From contig NZ_JBGGWB010000001.1 of assembly GCF_041321155.1 (NCBI RefSeq), positions 62,001 through 126,000 of the forward strand: DNA of 64,000 nucleotides. Direction: 5' to 3'. The DNA comes from Sphingomonas sp. IW22. GTDB taxonomy: Bacteria; Pseudomonadota; Alphaproteobacteria; Sphingomonadales; Sphingomonadaceae. Numbering within the stretch: the first letter of the stretch is position 1; each line of letters starts with the position of its first letter. Positions 1-9,861 of this stretch are shown in pieces. The notes below the pieces were generated by a model, which saw only the letters and a list, made by a program, of their open reading frames with translations, ran no database searches and was not told the DNA's origin. The translations under genes were made by a program, and so were the position numbers.

Positions 1-20
1 CAGCCGCCGGGCGTTCTGGA

Positions 21-701
21 TCATAGCCACCACATCACCGTGCCGGAAAACGGGGTCCAGCGGCCCATCGGTACTTCGGCAGCACGCAGCGCCTCTCCGG
101 TCCAGGCATTGCAGGTGCGAATGGCACTGTAATGGCCGCGCGCCTGGTAAAAGGCGTCCCAGCCGCCATAGCCGTGCGCGGAGCCACCCGGGGCCATGGT
201 GCCGCGGATGAAGCCGATCAGTCGCGCGAGCTGTTGGGGCCGCAGCAGCACGCGCCGCACCGCCGGGCCACCGCGCGGGGCGGCCACATGCTCTACATGC
301 AGCACCGTATCATCACTGCCGACCGCCGCCGCCAGCACCGTTTCCGCACGAAGGTCGCTCCATGTCGGCGTCTCAAGATAGAAGGCCCGGTCGCCCCAGC
401 CGATTGCAAGCCAGGGGCGCCCGCCAAAGCGCGGGTCAGCCAGATCGTCGGCACTGAACTGCGCGAGCATGTCTGGCGGCAAGGCTGATTTCGGCAGGAC
501 GATGCCGGTGTGGATGCCATTATCCTCAACCCAGACCGGCACGCCCGCCGCCGGCGGCGCCATTCCGCCCCGCGCCGGAATTGCACCGCCGATCCACCCG
601 GCAACCCAGTAGCTCTGGGCCAAGATCGCAACCGCCAGCAACAGGCCGGCCACGGCGCCCGCCAATCCTTTCAGCCTGTTCAGTTTCGGATCCGTTGCCA
701 C
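21..701 (-). CDS. DUF2459 (TIGR02117-type) membrane-anchored protein
   Basis: About 226 residues. After a short basic start there is one hydrophobic segment (residues 12-30), consistent with an inner-membrane anchor or uncleaved signal, and then a periplasmic domain. Motifs typical of DUF2459 are visible: NGIHTGIVLP, GWGDRAFYLETPTW and ARGHYSA followed by TCNAWT. The His and Cys in these motifs suggest a papain-like hydrolase fold, but no activity is established for the family. I chose the GTG at 701 because AGGGA lies 6 nt upstream; the open frame continues further but that part looks non-coding and would run antisense into phhA. Function unknown. Confidence 0.8.
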   Translation of the reverse strand: MATDPKLNRLKGLAGAVAGLLLAVAILAQSYWVAGWIGGAIPARGGMAPPAAGVPVWVEDNGIHTGIVLPKSALPPDMLAQFSADDLADPRFGGRPWLAIGWGDRAFYLETPTWSDLRAETVLAAAVGSDDTVLHVEHVAAPRGGPAVRRVLLRPQQLARLIGFIRGTMAPGGSAHGYGGWDAFYQARGHYSAIRTCNAWTGEALRAAEVPMGRWTPFSGTVMWWL

Positions 702-713
702 TATATTCCCTTG

Positions 714-1595
714 ATGACCGCTGAAACGCATATCCACGACACCCCCCCGCCGGGCGCCGCCGCCGATTGGACCATCCCACAAAATTGGGACGCCTTCACG
801 GCGGCGGAACATGGCGTGTGGGATACGCTGTTCGAACGACAGGCCCGATTGCTGCCGGGACGCGCATCCAGCGCCTATCTGCGCGGGCTGGAAGCGTTGA
901 AGCTGTCCGAATCGGGCATTCCCAATTTCGACGACCTGTCCGAACGCCTGATGAAGCTGACCGGCTGGCAGGTCGTGGCCGTGCCAGGGCTGGTGCCCGA
1001 CGATGTATTCTTCGAACATATGGCCAATCGCCGGTTCGTGTCGGGCAATTTTATCCGCCGTGCCGATCAGCTCGACTATCTACAGGAACCGGACGTGTTC
1101 CACGACGTGTTCGGGCATGTTCCGATGCTGGCCGACCCGGTCTTTGCCGATTATCTGGCTGCCTATGGCCGTGGTGGACTGCGCGCGCTGGAGTTGGGGG
1201 CACTGCCGCAACTTTCGCGGCTCTACTGGTATACGGTGGAGTTCGGGTTGATCGAGGAGGATGACGGCCTGCGCATCTTCGGCGCGGGAATCGTCTCGTC
1301 ATCGGCGGAAAGCGTGTTTGCGCTGGACGATCCCAGCCCCAACCGGATCGGCTTCGATCTGGCGCGCGTGATGCGCACCGAATATCGGATCGACGATTTC
1401 CAGCAGAATTACTTCGTCGTGCCCAGCTTCGACGAATTGCTGCGCGTCACGGTCGAAACCGACTTCGCGCCGCTGTACGAACAGATCCGTCCCCTGCCCT
1501 CAATCCCTGTGGCCGAGATTGTCGAGGGCGACCGCGTGATCCATCGCGGCACACAGGCCTATGCCGACCAGAAGGCGCAGGCCGCCGTCGTCTGA
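714..1595 (+). CDS. phhA: Phenylalanine 4-monooxygenase
   Basis: About 293 residues, the usual size of bacterial monomeric phenylalanine hydroxylase. It converts phenylalanine to tyrosine with O2 and a tetrahydropterin in the cytoplasm. The iron site is clear: PDVFHDVFGHVPML gives the two histidines and YWYTVEFGLIEE gives the glutamate. The ATG at 714 is the only plausible start; the next methionine is inside the catalytic domain. It has no obvious Shine-Dalgarno (upstream is pyrimidine-rich). Only 12 bp separate it from the divergent DUF2459 gene, so its promoter probably lies inside that gene. No phhB (pterin dehydratase) or phhR regulator is seen nearby. Confidence 0.95.
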   Translation: MTAETHIHDTPPPGAAADWTIPQNWDAFTAAEHGVWDTLFERQARLLPGRASSAYLRGLEALKLSESGIPNFDDLSERLMKLTGWQVVAVPGLVPDDVFFEHMANRRFVSGNFIRRADQLDYLQEPDVFHDVFGHVPMLADPVFADYLAAYGRGGLRALELGALPQLSRLYWYTVEFGLIEEDDGLRIFGAGIVSSSAESVFALDDPSPNRIGFDLARVMRTEYRIDDFQQNYFVVPSFDELLRVTVETDFAPLYEQIRPLPSIPVAEIVEGDRVIHRGTQAYADQKAQAAVV

Positions 1596-1607
1596 AACGA
1601 CGGCGGC
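1581..1607. terminator. Perfect hairpin overlapping the phhA stop codon
   Basis: An 11-bp perfect stem (GCCGCCGTCGT paired with ACGACGGCGGC) with a 5-nt loop that contains the phhA stop codon. It sits between the convergent phhA and S9 peptidase genes. There is no T-tract on either side, so it may block read-through or protect mRNA 3' ends rather than act as a classic intrinsic terminator. Confidence 0.5.
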
Positions 1608-1615
1608 GCCCCTGC

Positions 1616-3577
1616 TCAACGCGCGGGTGCGTCGCCGAACAGCTTGCGAAGGAACACGGTTTCGACCTCCCGACGCAGGTCATTACTGTCCTTCTTCTGA
1701 AAGCCGTGCCCCTCGTCGCTGAACAGCACGTACCAGGTGTCTACCCCCTGCGCGCGCAGCTTGGCGACGACCTGATCGCTTTCGAACTGGGGTACGCGCG
1801 GGTCGGTCGCGCCCTGCATCACCAGCATTGGCTTGCTGATCTTTGACAGGTTCGCCATCGGCGCGATGCGGGCAAAGACGCGCGCCATTTCCGGGTCGCG
1901 CTCGTCGCCATATTCCGCGCGGCGATTGTTGCGACGATACGCCTCGGTCCGCTCAAGGAAGGTGCGGAAATCGCTGATCCCATACCGCTCCACGCCCCCG
2001 ACCAAGCGGTCGCTATAATGCGTCATGACCGCCAGGCTCATATAACCGCCATAGGATTGGCCATAGACCGCGACCTTTGACGCATTCAGGTTCGGCTGTG
2101 CCTTCACCCAATCCAGCAGCGCGCCGATATCCTTGACCGAGTCCTCACGCTTTTCAGCGTTGTCGAGGTTCAGGTAGCGCTTGCCATAGCCGTCGGAGCC
2201 GCGAACATTGGGCAGGATCACCGTCGCGCCCAGCACGTCGGCGAAATATTGCGCGCCATAATTCCAGATCGGCCGCGTCTGCGCCTCTGGCCCGCCATGA
2301 ATGTCGATGATCACCGGCGTCCGCGCACCGGCCGCGACCCCCGTGGGGCGATACACAAAGGCCGGAACCGACAGCCCGTCGAACGACTTGAAGCGGATCA
2401 GTTCCGGCTCTGCCAGCTTTGCGGGGTCCAGATCGCCAAGTTCGCTATAGGTCCAACGCACCGGATCGCCGCCCGCCACGGTATCGTACACCCAGACATC
2501 GCCTGCCGAAGTTGCGCTGGACAGCCCGATGGCGAGGCTGTGATTGTCAGGCCCGAATTTCAGCGCCGATAGCACGCCCTTTGGCAAGGTTGGCTGCGGC
2601 AGCACGCGGCGCGTTACCCGATCCTGCACCACCACGCGGCTGAAACCATCCTCGTTCACCGAATAGGCAAGGATGCGCCCGTCGTCGGACAGGTCGTAAC
2701 CCTCGACATCCCATTCCAGCCCCGGCGTCAGCACACGCTCCGCCCCGGTCGCGATGTCGATTTCGACCAGTCGCCGCACATCGCTGTCGCGATCCGAAAT
2801 GGCGATCAGGCTGCGGCCGCCGGTCAGGAAGCGCGGGTCCTCGTAACGCGCGGTCGGCGCATCAGACGCCACGCGCGTCGCCTTGCCGCTGGCCAAGTCG
2901 AGGACGAATATCTGGCTTTCGCGGTTGGAAATCGAACGCTGGAACACCAGTCGGGCCTTGTCCGCCGAAAGGTCCGCAGGGGCAACGGCACCGTCGGCCA
3001 CGTAAATCGGGCGGCGGCTGCCTGGCCGGGCGGGGTCGGCGGCAAGGATGGTATAGCCCGCCGCGCCCTTGGTCGCGCGTGCCCAGACGGCCAGGCTGCC
3101 GTCCTTCGACAGCACCAGCGATCCGTTGCGCGTCCCCGGTTCCGTCAGCAATGCCTCAGGTCCGGTCAGCCCCTTGACCGCCAGCTGAAACCACTCGTCG
3201 CCATCGGTATCGCGGGTCAGGATGAAGCGGTTGCTCGCGCCCGGCAGCGCCTTTGCCCCGGCAACCGGGCTGGCATAATAGGTCAGTTGCCGCCGCGTCG
3301 CAGCCGGTGCCGCCACGTGGTGGAGTTGCGCCGTGGTCCCGAAACGGGTGGTGATCAGCATCGACCCGTCGGGCAGCCAGTCCTGAAACTCCGCCGAGCG
3401 GCTGTTTTGAAAACGCTGAACGGCGGCGCGCACATCGTCGGGGATTTCGGGCACGTTTTGCAGCGTCGCGCTGCCCACCTGACGCGTCGCCACGCCGGTT
3501 GGCGCGGTCGCTTGCTGCGCGACGGCGGGAGCGGTCAACAGCGTGGCAGCAAGGAATAACGGCTTCAGACGCGACAT
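1616..3577 (-). CDS. Secreted S9 family prolyl oligopeptidase-like peptidase
   Basis: 653 residues with a cleavable signal peptide (positively charged start, hydrophobic core, cleavage near AVAQQ). The N-terminal two thirds form a beta-propeller with WD40-like repeats, and the C-terminal third is an alpha/beta hydrolase. The catalytic serine is S508 in GQSYGGYMS; the Asp is in GATDPRVP and the His in DEGHGF near the end. The family cleaves short peptides, often after proline or acting as dipeptidyl/acylaminoacyl peptidases; the exact specificity cannot be read. It is a single gene, convergent with phhA. A LacI-type palindrome lies about 58 bp upstream of its start. Confidence 0.9.
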   Translation of the reverse strand: MSRLKPLFLAATLLTAPAVAQQATAPTGVATRQVGSATLQNVPEIPDDVRAAVQRFQNSRSAEFQDWLPDGSMLITTRFGTTAQLHHVAAPAATRRQLTYYASPVAGAKALPGASNRFILTRDTDGDEWFQLAVKGLTGPEALLTEPGTRNGSLVLSKDGSLAVWARATKGAAGYTILAADPARPGSRRPIYVADGAVAPADLSADKARLVFQRSISNRESQIFVLDLASGKATRVASDAPTARYEDPRFLTGGRSLIAISDRDSDVRRLVEIDIATGAERVLTPGLEWDVEGYDLSDDGRILAYSVNEDGFSRVVVQDRVTRRVLPQPTLPKGVLSALKFGPDNHSLAIGLSSATSAGDVWVYDTVAGGDPVRWTYSELGDLDPAKLAEPELIRFKSFDGLSVPAFVYRPTGVAAGARTPVIIDIHGGPEAQTRPIWNYGAQYFADVLGATVILPNVRGSDGYGKRYLNLDNAEKREDSVKDIGALLDWVKAQPNLNASKVAVYGQSYGGYMSLAVMTHYSDRLVGGVERYGISDFRTFLERTEAYRRNNRRAEYGDERDPEMARVFARIAPMANLSKISKPMLVMQGATDPRVPQFESDQVVAKLRAQGVDTWYVLFSDEGHGFQKKDSNDLRREVETVFLRKLFGDAPAR

Positions 3578-3634
3578 GATGCGAACCCCCCGGAAAATCT
3601 GGTCAATGGTTTCTAGGGTGACGAACGCTGATAT

Positions 3635-3648
3635 CGCAAGCGTTTGCG
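3635..3648. promoter_or_regulatory. Possible LacI/PurR-type operator
   Basis: CGCAAGCGTTTGCG is a near-perfect palindrome with a central CG (6 of 7 base pairs match). This is the general form of LacI/PurR-family operators. It lies between the end of the dctA-like gene and the start of the S9 peptidase, in the right place to regulate the peptidase. No LacI-family gene is in the window, so the regulator is unknown. Confidence 0.3.
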
Positions 3649-3649
3649 G

Positions 3650-4987
3650 TTATTCGGCGGGAATGGCGTCTGCGTCCTGCTCATCGACGGGTAACGCCTC
3701 TCCCCGGATCGCGGCGTCGAAACGGGCCTTGTCGAAGCGCCCCTCCCACCGGGCAACCACGATCGTTGCCACCGCATTGCCAATGAAGTTGGTCAGGCTG
3801 CGACATTCGCTCATGAACCGGTCGACGCCAAGGATCAGCGCCATCCCGGCAACCGGCACGGAGGGAACGATCGAAAGCGTGGCCGCCAGCGTAATGAACC
3901 CCGCGCCGGTGACGCCCGCTGCCCCCTTAGACGACAGCATCGCCACCCCCAGCAGCAGCAATTGTTCGCCAAGGGTCAGGTCGACATTGGTGGCCTGTGC
4001 GATGAACAACGCCGCCAGCGTCATGTAGATGTTGGTGCCGTCCAGATTAAAGCTGTAGCCCGTCGGCACCACCAGCCCGACGATGGATTTCGGACAGCCG
4101 GCCCGCTCCATCTTCTCGATTAGCGCAGGCAGCGCGCTTTCGGAGGATGAGGTGCCAAGCACCAGCAGCAATTCGGCCTTCAGATAACCGATCAGCCTGA
4201 ATAGCGAAAAGCCCGCCACGCGCGCGACTGCGCCCAGTACGACCACGACGAACAGCAGCGACGTAAGATAGAATGTCGCCACCAGCGCCGCCAGATTGGC
4301 GAGCGCCCCCAGCCCGTAAGCGCCAATGGTGAAGGCCATGGCACCGAAGGCCCCGATCGGCGCGGCCTTCATCAAAATGGCCACCACCTTGAACACGGCG
4401 AGGGACAGGTCCTCCAGCGCGTCGGTGACTCGCGCGCCCCGCTCCCCGATCATCGCCAGCCCGATGCCAAACAGGATCGCAACGAACAGCGTTTGCAGGA
4501 TGTTGCCGCCCGCCAAGCCGGACAGGAAACTGTCGGGGATGATACCCAGCAGAAAGCCCGTCAGCGTCGATTCATGCGCCTTGGCAGCGTAGGCCGCGAC
4601 CTCTCCGCCATCCAGGCTCGCGGGGTCGATGTTTAGACCGGCACCAGGCCGCACGACATTGGCGACCAGCAACCCGACGCAAAGCGCCAGCGTGGAGAAG
4701 GTCAGGAAATAGCCGAACGTTTTGCCTGCCACCCGGCCAACCGCCGCCAGATCGCGCATTCCCGCAATGCCGGTGACGATAGTCAGGAAGATCACCGGCG
4801 CGATGATCATCTTGACCAGCTTAATGAAACCGTCACCCAACGGCTTCATCGCTTCCCCGGTGGCGGGCACGAAATGCCCGAGCGTGACACCCGCCGCGAT
4901 GGCGACCAGCACCTGAACGTACAGGTGCCGATACCAAGGGCGCGGCCGCCGGACGGGCGGCGCTTCGGGGGGCGCGATCACGGCCAA
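3650..4987 (-). CDS. dctA: C4-dicarboxylate:cation symporter (DAACS family)
   Basis: About 445 residues, the usual DctA length, with multiple transmembrane segments. Family signatures are present: [10 protein letters not shown] (re-entrant hairpin 1), [23 protein letters not shown] (hairpin 2) and [12 protein letters not shown], the last typical of DctA rather than glutamate carriers. It should import succinate, fumarate or malate across the inner membrane with H+ or Na+. The open frame extends upstream into glmS, but the likely start is TTG at 4987 (GGAG 8 nt upstream), 5 nt after the glmS stop. GTG at 4981 is an alternative. Co-transcription with glmU-glmS is likely from the spacing, though there is no metabolic link. 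Confidence 0.88.
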   Translation of the reverse strand: MAVIAPPEAPPVRRPRPWYRHLYVQVLVAIAAGVTLGHFVPATGEAMKPLGDGFIKLVKMIIAPVIFLTIVTGIAGMRDLAAVGRVAGKTFGYFLTFSTLALCVGLLVANVVRPGAGLNIDPASLDGGEVAAYAAKAHESTLTGFLLGIIPDSFLSGLAGGNILQTLFVAILFGIGLAMIGERGARVTDALEDLSLAVFKVVAILMKAAPIGAFGAMAFTIGAYGLGALANLAALVATFYLTSLLFVVVVLGAVARVAGFSLFRLIGYLKAELLLVLGTSSSESALPALIEKMERAGCPKSIVGLVVPTGYSFNLDGTNIYMTLAALFIAQATNVDLTLGEQLLLLGVAMLSSKGAAGVTGAGFITLAATLSIVPSVPVAGMALILGVDRFMSECRSLTNFIGNAVATIVVARWEGRFDKARFDAAIRGEALPVDEQDADAIPAE

Positions 4988-4992
4988 AGCGG

Positions 4993-6816
4993 CTACTCCA
5001 CCGTCACGCTCTTCGCCAGGTTGCGCGGCTGGTCCACATCGGTCCCCTTTTCGACCGCAACGTGATAGGCGAGCAGCTGCACCGGCACGGCGTAAACGAT
5101 CGGCGCGATCAGCGGGTGGACCTTTGGCATGGTAATGGTGGCAACGCATCCGTCACCCGCCGCCTGAATGCCGTCATAGTCGGAAATCAGCACAACCTTC
5201 CCGCCCCGCGCCTGCACTTCCTGCATGTTCGACACGGTCTTTTCAAACAGCGGGCCCGACGGTGCGATGACGATCACCGGAACCGCATCGTCGATCAACG
5301 CGATGGGACCATGCTTCATTTCACCCGCCGCGTAACCTTCTGCGTGGATGTAGCTGATTTCCTTAAGCTTCAGCGCGCCTTCGAGCGCGAGCGGATAGTC
5401 GGTGCCACGGCCCAGATACAGCACGTCTCGCGCAGCCGCGATGATCCCGGCCATGCCCTCAATCGCTTCGTCATAGGCGAGCGCGCCGTTGATCGATGCC
5501 GGTGCCTCCGCCAGATGGCGGACGATCTCGCGCTCCTCCTCTTCGCTCAAACGGCCCTTGGCCTTGGCAAGGTTGGCGGCCAAAGCTGCCAGCACGGCCA
5601 GTTGGCAAGTGAATGCCTTGGTCGAGGCAACGCCGATTTCCGGCCCGGCATGGGTGGGCAGCAGCAGGTCGGCCTCTCGCGCCATGGTACTGGTCGGCAC
5701 GTTGACGACCGCGGCGATCGTCTGCCCTTCCTCCTTGGCGTGGCGCAGCGCGGCCAGCGTATCGGCGGTTTCGCCCGACTGGCTGACGACGATCATCAAC
5801 CCGCCCGGCTCCATTACAGGCGCGCGGTAGCGGAACTCGGACGCCACATCGATGTCGACGGGCACGCGGGCGAATTGCTCGAACCAGTATTTGGCAACCA
5901 TCCCGGCATAGAAGCTGGTCCCGCAAGCGACGATCGTGACGCGGCGGATGCCTGACAGGTCGAAATCGGGGATCGGCAGCGCGATCTTGCCTTCAAGCCG
6001 CTGAAGATAGGAACGCAGCGTCTGGGCAACGACGATCGGCTGTTCGAAAATCTCCTTCTGCATGAAGTGCCGGTGATTGCCCTTGTCGATCAGGGCACCG
6101 GTCACGCCGCTGATCGTCACGGGCCGGTCGACAGGCGCGTTTTGCTGGTCATAGACCTGCGTGCCCTGCGGCGTCACGACGACCCAGTCGCCTTCCTCAA
6201 GATAAGCGATCCGCTGGGTCAGCGGGGCCAGCGCGAGTGCGTCGGAGCCTAGATAGCTCTCCCCCTCGCCATGCCCGACCACCAGCGGCGAGCCCAGGCG
6301 CGCACCAATCAACAGTTCGGGATGGTCGCGGAACAGGATGGCCAGCGCAAAGGCACCATGCAGGCGCGGCAGAACCGCCCGCACCGCCGCGACCGGATCA
6401 CCCGTTTCGTTCAGCGCACGGTCGATCAGATGGGCCACAACCTCCGTGTCGGTCTGGCTGTTAAACGTGCGCCCCTCTGCAATCAGTTCATCGCGCAGCG
6501 GCTTGAAATTTTCGATGATACCGTTGTGAACCACGCTAACGGCGCCGGCCACATGCGGGTGGGCATTGTCCTCGGTGGGGGCGCCGTGCGTTGCCCAGCG
6601 GGTGTGAGCAATGCCGACATGCCCCGGCAGCGGCTCCTCCGCCAGACGGCGGCCCAAATTGGCGAGCTTGCCCTGCGCACGGCGGCGCTGGATCTCGCCA
6701 TCATGCAATGTCGCGATGCCCGCCGAGTCATAACCGCGATATTCTAGGCGCTTCAGCCCGTCGAACAGGCGATCGGCAACGTCCGTCGTGCTGAGAATTC
6801 CGACAATACCACACAT
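4993..6816 (-). CDS. glmS: Glutamine-fructose-6-phosphate aminotransferase (isomerizing)
   Basis: 607 residues, standard for GlmS. It makes glucosamine-6-phosphate from fructose-6-phosphate and glutamine, the first step to UDP-GlcNAc for peptidoglycan and LPS. Cys2 of MCGIVGIL becomes the N-terminal nucleophile of the glutaminase domain. Two SIS isomerase domains follow, with ACGTSFYAG and SQSGETADT marking the sugar-phosphate site. The C-terminus ends in AKSVTVE, as usual for the family. It starts 1 nt after the glmU stop, so glmU-glmS is an operon and supplies consecutive parts of one pathway. No glmS ribozyme is expected or seen in this context. Confidence 0.98.
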   Translation of the reverse strand: MCGIVGILSTTDVADRLFDGLKRLEYRGYDSAGIATLHDGEIQRRRAQGKLANLGRRLAEEPLPGHVGIAHTRWATHGAPTEDNAHPHVAGAVSVVHNGIIENFKPLRDELIAEGRTFNSQTDTEVVAHLIDRALNETGDPVAAVRAVLPRLHGAFALAILFRDHPELLIGARLGSPLVVGHGEGESYLGSDALALAPLTQRIAYLEEGDWVVVTPQGTQVYDQQNAPVDRPVTISGVTGALIDKGNHRHFMQKEIFEQPIVVAQTLRSYLQRLEGKIALPIPDFDLSGIRRVTIVACGTSFYAGMVAKYWFEQFARVPVDIDVASEFRYRAPVMEPGGLMIVVSQSGETADTLAALRHAKEEGQTIAAVVNVPTSTMAREADLLLPTHAGPEIGVASTKAFTCQLAVLAALAANLAKAKGRLSEEEEREIVRHLAEAPASINGALAYDEAIEGMAGIIAAARDVLYLGRGTDYPLALEGALKLKEISYIHAEGYAAGEMKHGPIALIDDAVPVIVIAPSGPLFEKTVSNMQEVQARGGKVVLISDYDGIQAAGDGCVATITMPKVHPLIAPIVYAVPVQLLAYHVAVEKGTDVDQPRNLAKSVTVE

Positions 6817-6817
6817 C

Positions 6818-8167
6818 TTACTTTGCCGCCTTTCGCGCCTTCATCATTGAACGGAAACGGGCCGCCCATCCCGCGCGCACTTCCTGACGCGCCCGTGCCA
6901 GCGCCAGCGCATCGCTCTCGACATCGCTGGTCAGCACCGATCCGGCACCCACAATCGCACCGTCTCCGACCGAAACGGGCGCCACCAGTGCCGAGTTCGA
7001 CCCGATGAACGCGCCCGCGCCGATGGTGGTGCGATATTTGAAATAGCCGTCATAGTTACAGGTGATCGTGCCCGCACCGATATTGGCACCGGCGCCGACA
7101 TCCGCATCGCCGATATAGCTGAGATGATTGGCCTTTGCGCCTTCCCCCAGCACAGCCTTTTTCAACTCGACGAAATTGCCGACCTTTGCGTCACGGCGAA
7201 TATCGGCGCCGGGCCGCAGCCGCGCGTAGGGGCCGATCTCCGCCCCCGTTTCAACCGCGCATCCTTCAAGGTGGGAAAAGCCATGGATGACGACGCCGTC
7301 GGCAACACGCACGCCCGGACCGAACCACACATTCGGCTCAACCGTTACGTCGCGGCCCAGTTCGGTGTCGTGGGAGAACCAGACGCTTTCGGGCGCGATC
7401 AGCGTGACGCCCTCGGCCATTGCCCGGCCACGGCGGGCGGCCTGCCACTGGGCCTCCAGCGCGGCGAGTTCACCGCGACTGTTGACGCCCGTCACTTCGA
7501 CGACGCCGGTTTCGATTACCGCCGACGTCCGGCCGTCGGCTGCGGCTAGCATCACGATGTCGGGCAGATAATATTCACCCGCTGCATTGTCGTTGCCGAC
7601 CCGGTCGAGCAGCGCGAACAGATCGTTGCCCCGCACCGCCATCAGCCCCGAATTGCACAAGGTCACGGCGCGCTCCGCCTCGGTCGCGTCCTTGAATTCG
7701 ACCATGCGATCGATACGGCCCGCTTCATCCGCGATCACACGGCCATAAGCGCCCGGATCGGCGGGCCGGAAGCCCAGCACCACGCACGCAGGCGCATCGT
7801 CGCCGTGCAACCGGTCCAGCATCGCACGCATCGTCGCGGGCTGGACCAGCGGGACGTCGCCATACAGGATCAGCACATCGCCCGAAAATTCGTTCAGCGC
7901 GGTGCGCGCCTGTGCCACGGCATGGCCCGTTCCCAGCTGGTCTGCCTGATGCGCGATGCCGACGCCGCGCCCTGCGACTGCGGCTTCCACCTGTTCGCGC
8001 CGGTCGCCCACCACGACAACCTGCCGTTCGGCGCCCAGGGCCGACACGCTGTCCAGCAGATGCAGCAGCATCGGTTTGCCAGCAATCGGGTGAAGCACCT
8101 TGTGCACGTCCGATCGCATCCGCGTGCCCCGCCCGGCGGCGAGGACAATGGCGGCAATGGGTTGCAT
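6818..8167 (-). CDS. glmU: Bifunctional UDP-GlcNAc pyrophosphorylase / GlcN-1-P acetyltransferase
   Basis: 449 residues, normal for GlmU. The N-terminal Rossmann-type uridylyltransferase has LAAGRGTRM, GDVPL and GVNSR. The C-terminal half is a left-handed beta-helix of hexapeptide repeats (for example GPYARLRPGADI, NFVELKKAVL, GDADVGAGANIGAG), the acetyltransferase domain, including the conserved NYDG. It produces UDP-GlcNAc in the cytoplasm. The ATG at 8167 gives a normal start at MQPIAAIVLAAG; the upstream extension of the frame is not family-like. It is first of glmU-glmS and divergent from gph, leaving 83 bp for two promoters. Confidence 0.97.
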   Translation of the reverse strand: MQPIAAIVLAAGRGTRMRSDVHKVLHPIAGKPMLLHLLDSVSALGAERQVVVVGDRREQVEAAVAGRGVGIAHQADQLGTGHAVAQARTALNEFSGDVLILYGDVPLVQPATMRAMLDRLHGDDAPACVVLGFRPADPGAYGRVIADEAGRIDRMVEFKDATEAERAVTLCNSGLMAVRGNDLFALLDRVGNDNAAGEYYLPDIVMLAAADGRTSAVIETGVVEVTGVNSRGELAALEAQWQAARRGRAMAEGVTLIAPESVWFSHDTELGRDVTVEPNVWFGPGVRVADGVVIHGFSHLEGCAVETGAEIGPYARLRPGADIRRDAKVGNFVELKKAVLGEGAKANHLSYIGDADVGAGANIGAGTITCNYDGYFKYRTTIGAGAFIGSNSALVAPVSVGDGAIVGAGSVLTSDVESDALALARARQEVRAGWAARFRSMMKARKAAK

Positions 8168-8250
8168 CCTGTTCCTTTCGCTTGCGTCGGCGACGGGCGC
8201 TGCCACGAAAGTCTTGCTATTTCCATAGCCAAGGGGGCATCGACGCGCGG

Positions 8251-8922
8251 ATGAGCGCATTTCCCTTTTCGATCGTCGGCTTCGACCTGGACGGGACGTT
8301 GTTCGACACCTCTGCCGATTTGGCGGGCGCGGTCAATTATGCCCTGTCGCTGGCGGGCCGCCCCGCGCTGCCCGTCGAGACGGTGAAGCCGATGATCGGT
8401 CGCGGCGCGCGGCACATGCTGGCGGAAGGGCTGCGGGCATCGGGTGGCTGTGACGAGGCGACGCTTTCGGACTTACACCCCAAACTGCTCGAATATTATG
8501 AGGCCAATATCTCCGCCGGGACGGTCGCCTATCCGGGAATGCTCGACGCGCTGGATGCACTGGTTTCGCGCGGCGTGCGGGTGGGCATCGTCACCAACAA
8601 GCTGTTCGGGCTGGCCGACAAGCTGCTGCGCGAGCTGGATCTCGCGCCCCGGTTCGAAGTGGTGCTGGGCGGCGACTCGCTCGGCCCCGGTAACGCCAAA
8701 CCCAGCCCTGCGTTGATCGAGGAAATGGTTGCGCGCATGGGCGGCGGGCGCGCGGCATTCGTTGGCGATTCCATCTACGATATTGGCGCCGCGCATGCGG
8801 CAGGCGTCCCTGCGGTGGCGGTCAGCTTCGGTTTCATGATGCAGCCGGTCGAGGAACTGGGCGCGGATGCGGTGATCGACCATTATGATGATCTGGTGTC
8901 TACGCTGGAGCGGCTGGGCTGA
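8251..8922 (+). CDS. gph: HAD-family phosphoglycolate phosphatase
   Basis: 223 residues. HAD superfamily subfamily I motifs are all present: motif I FDLDGTLFDT near the start, motif II in VTNK, the conserved lysine in NAKPSP and motif IV FVGDSIYDIGAA. Gph removes phosphoglycolate produced during DNA repair or oxygenase side reactions; substrate assignment within this HAD group is by resemblance only. The ATG at 8251 directly precedes the first beta-strand. It is divergent from glmU and followed after a short gap by a TraB/GumN gene on the same strand. Confidence 0.85.
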   Translation: MSAFPFSIVGFDLDGTLFDTSADLAGAVNYALSLAGRPALPVETVKPMIGRGARHMLAEGLRASGGCDEATLSDLHPKLLEYYEANISAGTVAYPGMLDALDALVSRGVRVGIVTNKLFGLADKLLRELDLAPRFEVVLGGDSLGPGNAKPSPALIEEMVARMGGGRAAFVGDSIYDIGAAHAAGVPAVAVSFGFMMQPVEELGADAVIDHYDDLVSTLERLG

Positions 8923-8967
8923 TCGGACGCGACGGATATGGCGCGACCCGCTAGGGCAAGGCACATC

Positions 8968-9861
8968 ATGCCGACCCGCCTGATCCTCGCCATTGCCGCC
9001 CTGACGCTCGCCGGGCCTGCCGCGCCCCCGCCGCCGGTCCCGGCAGATCCGCCCATCTGGGTTGTACGCGACGACGACACCACGATCTATCTGTTCGGCA
9101 GCGTCCATTGGCTGAAGCCCGATATTGCATGGTTCGATGACGACGTGCGCGCCGCTTTCGATCGCGCGGAAATGCTCGTCCTCGAAACGCCACCGGTCGA
9201 CGCGGCTGAGGCGCAGCGGACGCAGGACGCGATCGGCCGCACGTCGGATGGCCCCACCCTCCCCGAACGGCTGCCGCCCGCCTATCGCCCCAAGCTGAGC
9301 GCTGCGCTGGCGGAACTGGGCTATCCGGCGGGGGCGTTCGACCGGGTCAAGCCATGGCTGGCCGCGACCACGCTTTCGGTTCTGCCGCTCAAGCGGCGCG
9401 GCTATGCCTCGGCCGCGGGCGTGGAGGCTGTGCTGACAGAAGCGGCACGGCGCGCCGACAAGCCAGTCATCGGGCTGGAGCCGCGCGTCGAGCAACTCGG
9501 CTATTTCGACGCGCTGCCGGAACAGGCGCAACTGACGATGCTGATGCGACAGCTCGACAATATGGACCGGACGTGCGATTCGACCGACGCGGTGCTCGCC
9601 GCATGGACTGCCGGGGATGTCGCACGGCTTGGCCGGATCGTGGACGCCGATCAGCGCGCCAGTTCGGAAGCGTTCGGCAAGGCGATCCTGACCGACCGCA
9701 ACCGCCGCTGGGCCGCATGGATCGTCCGGCGACTGGAGCAACCGGGAACGGTGTTCATGGCGGTCGGGGTCGGCCATCTGGCTGGTCGCGACACGGTGCA
9801 GCGTGCGCTCGCCCGCATGGGCCAGCGCGCCGAGCGGCTCAGGCCTGCGGCCGCCAGGTAA
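8968..9861 (+). CDS. TraB/GumN family protein, exported
   Basis: About 297 residues. A signal peptide (MPTRLILAIAALTLAGPAA) leads into a TraB/PrgY/GumN domain. The characteristic motif is YLFGSVHWLKPD near the N-terminus of the mature protein, and the family's closing motif FMAVGVGHLAGRDTVQ is near the C-terminus; both contain conserved histidines thought to form a metal site related to Tiki proteases. The actual substrate is unknown. I prefer the ATG at 8968 over one at 8938 because the shorter form begins directly with the signal peptide. Its 3' end overlaps the convergent dedA gene by 23 bp. Confidence 0.82.
   Translation: MPTRLILAIAALTLAGPAAPPPPVPADPPIWVVRDDDTTIYLFGSVHWLKPDIAWFDDDVRAAFDRAEMLVLETPPVDAAEAQRTQDAIGRTSDGPTLPERLPPAYRPKLSAALAELGYPAGAFDRVKPWLAATTLSVLPLKRRGYASAAGVEAVLTEAARRADKPVIGLEPRVEQLGYFDALPEQAQLTMLMRQLDNMDRTCDSTDAVLAAWTAGDVARLGRIVDADQRASSEAFGKAILTDRNRRWAAWIVRRLEQPGTVFMAVGVGHLAGRDTVQRALARMGQRAERLRPAAAR

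Noticed and set aside
702..1019. N-terminal extension of the DUF2459 protein across phhA.
   Set aside because: The hydrophobic N-terminus and ribosome-binding site fit GTG 701; the extension overlaps conserved phhA codons.
4988..5149. N-terminal extension of the dctA-like gene into glmS.
   Set aside because: Normal DctA starts just before the first membrane segment; the extra part is Arg/Gly-rich antisense-like sequence inside glmS.
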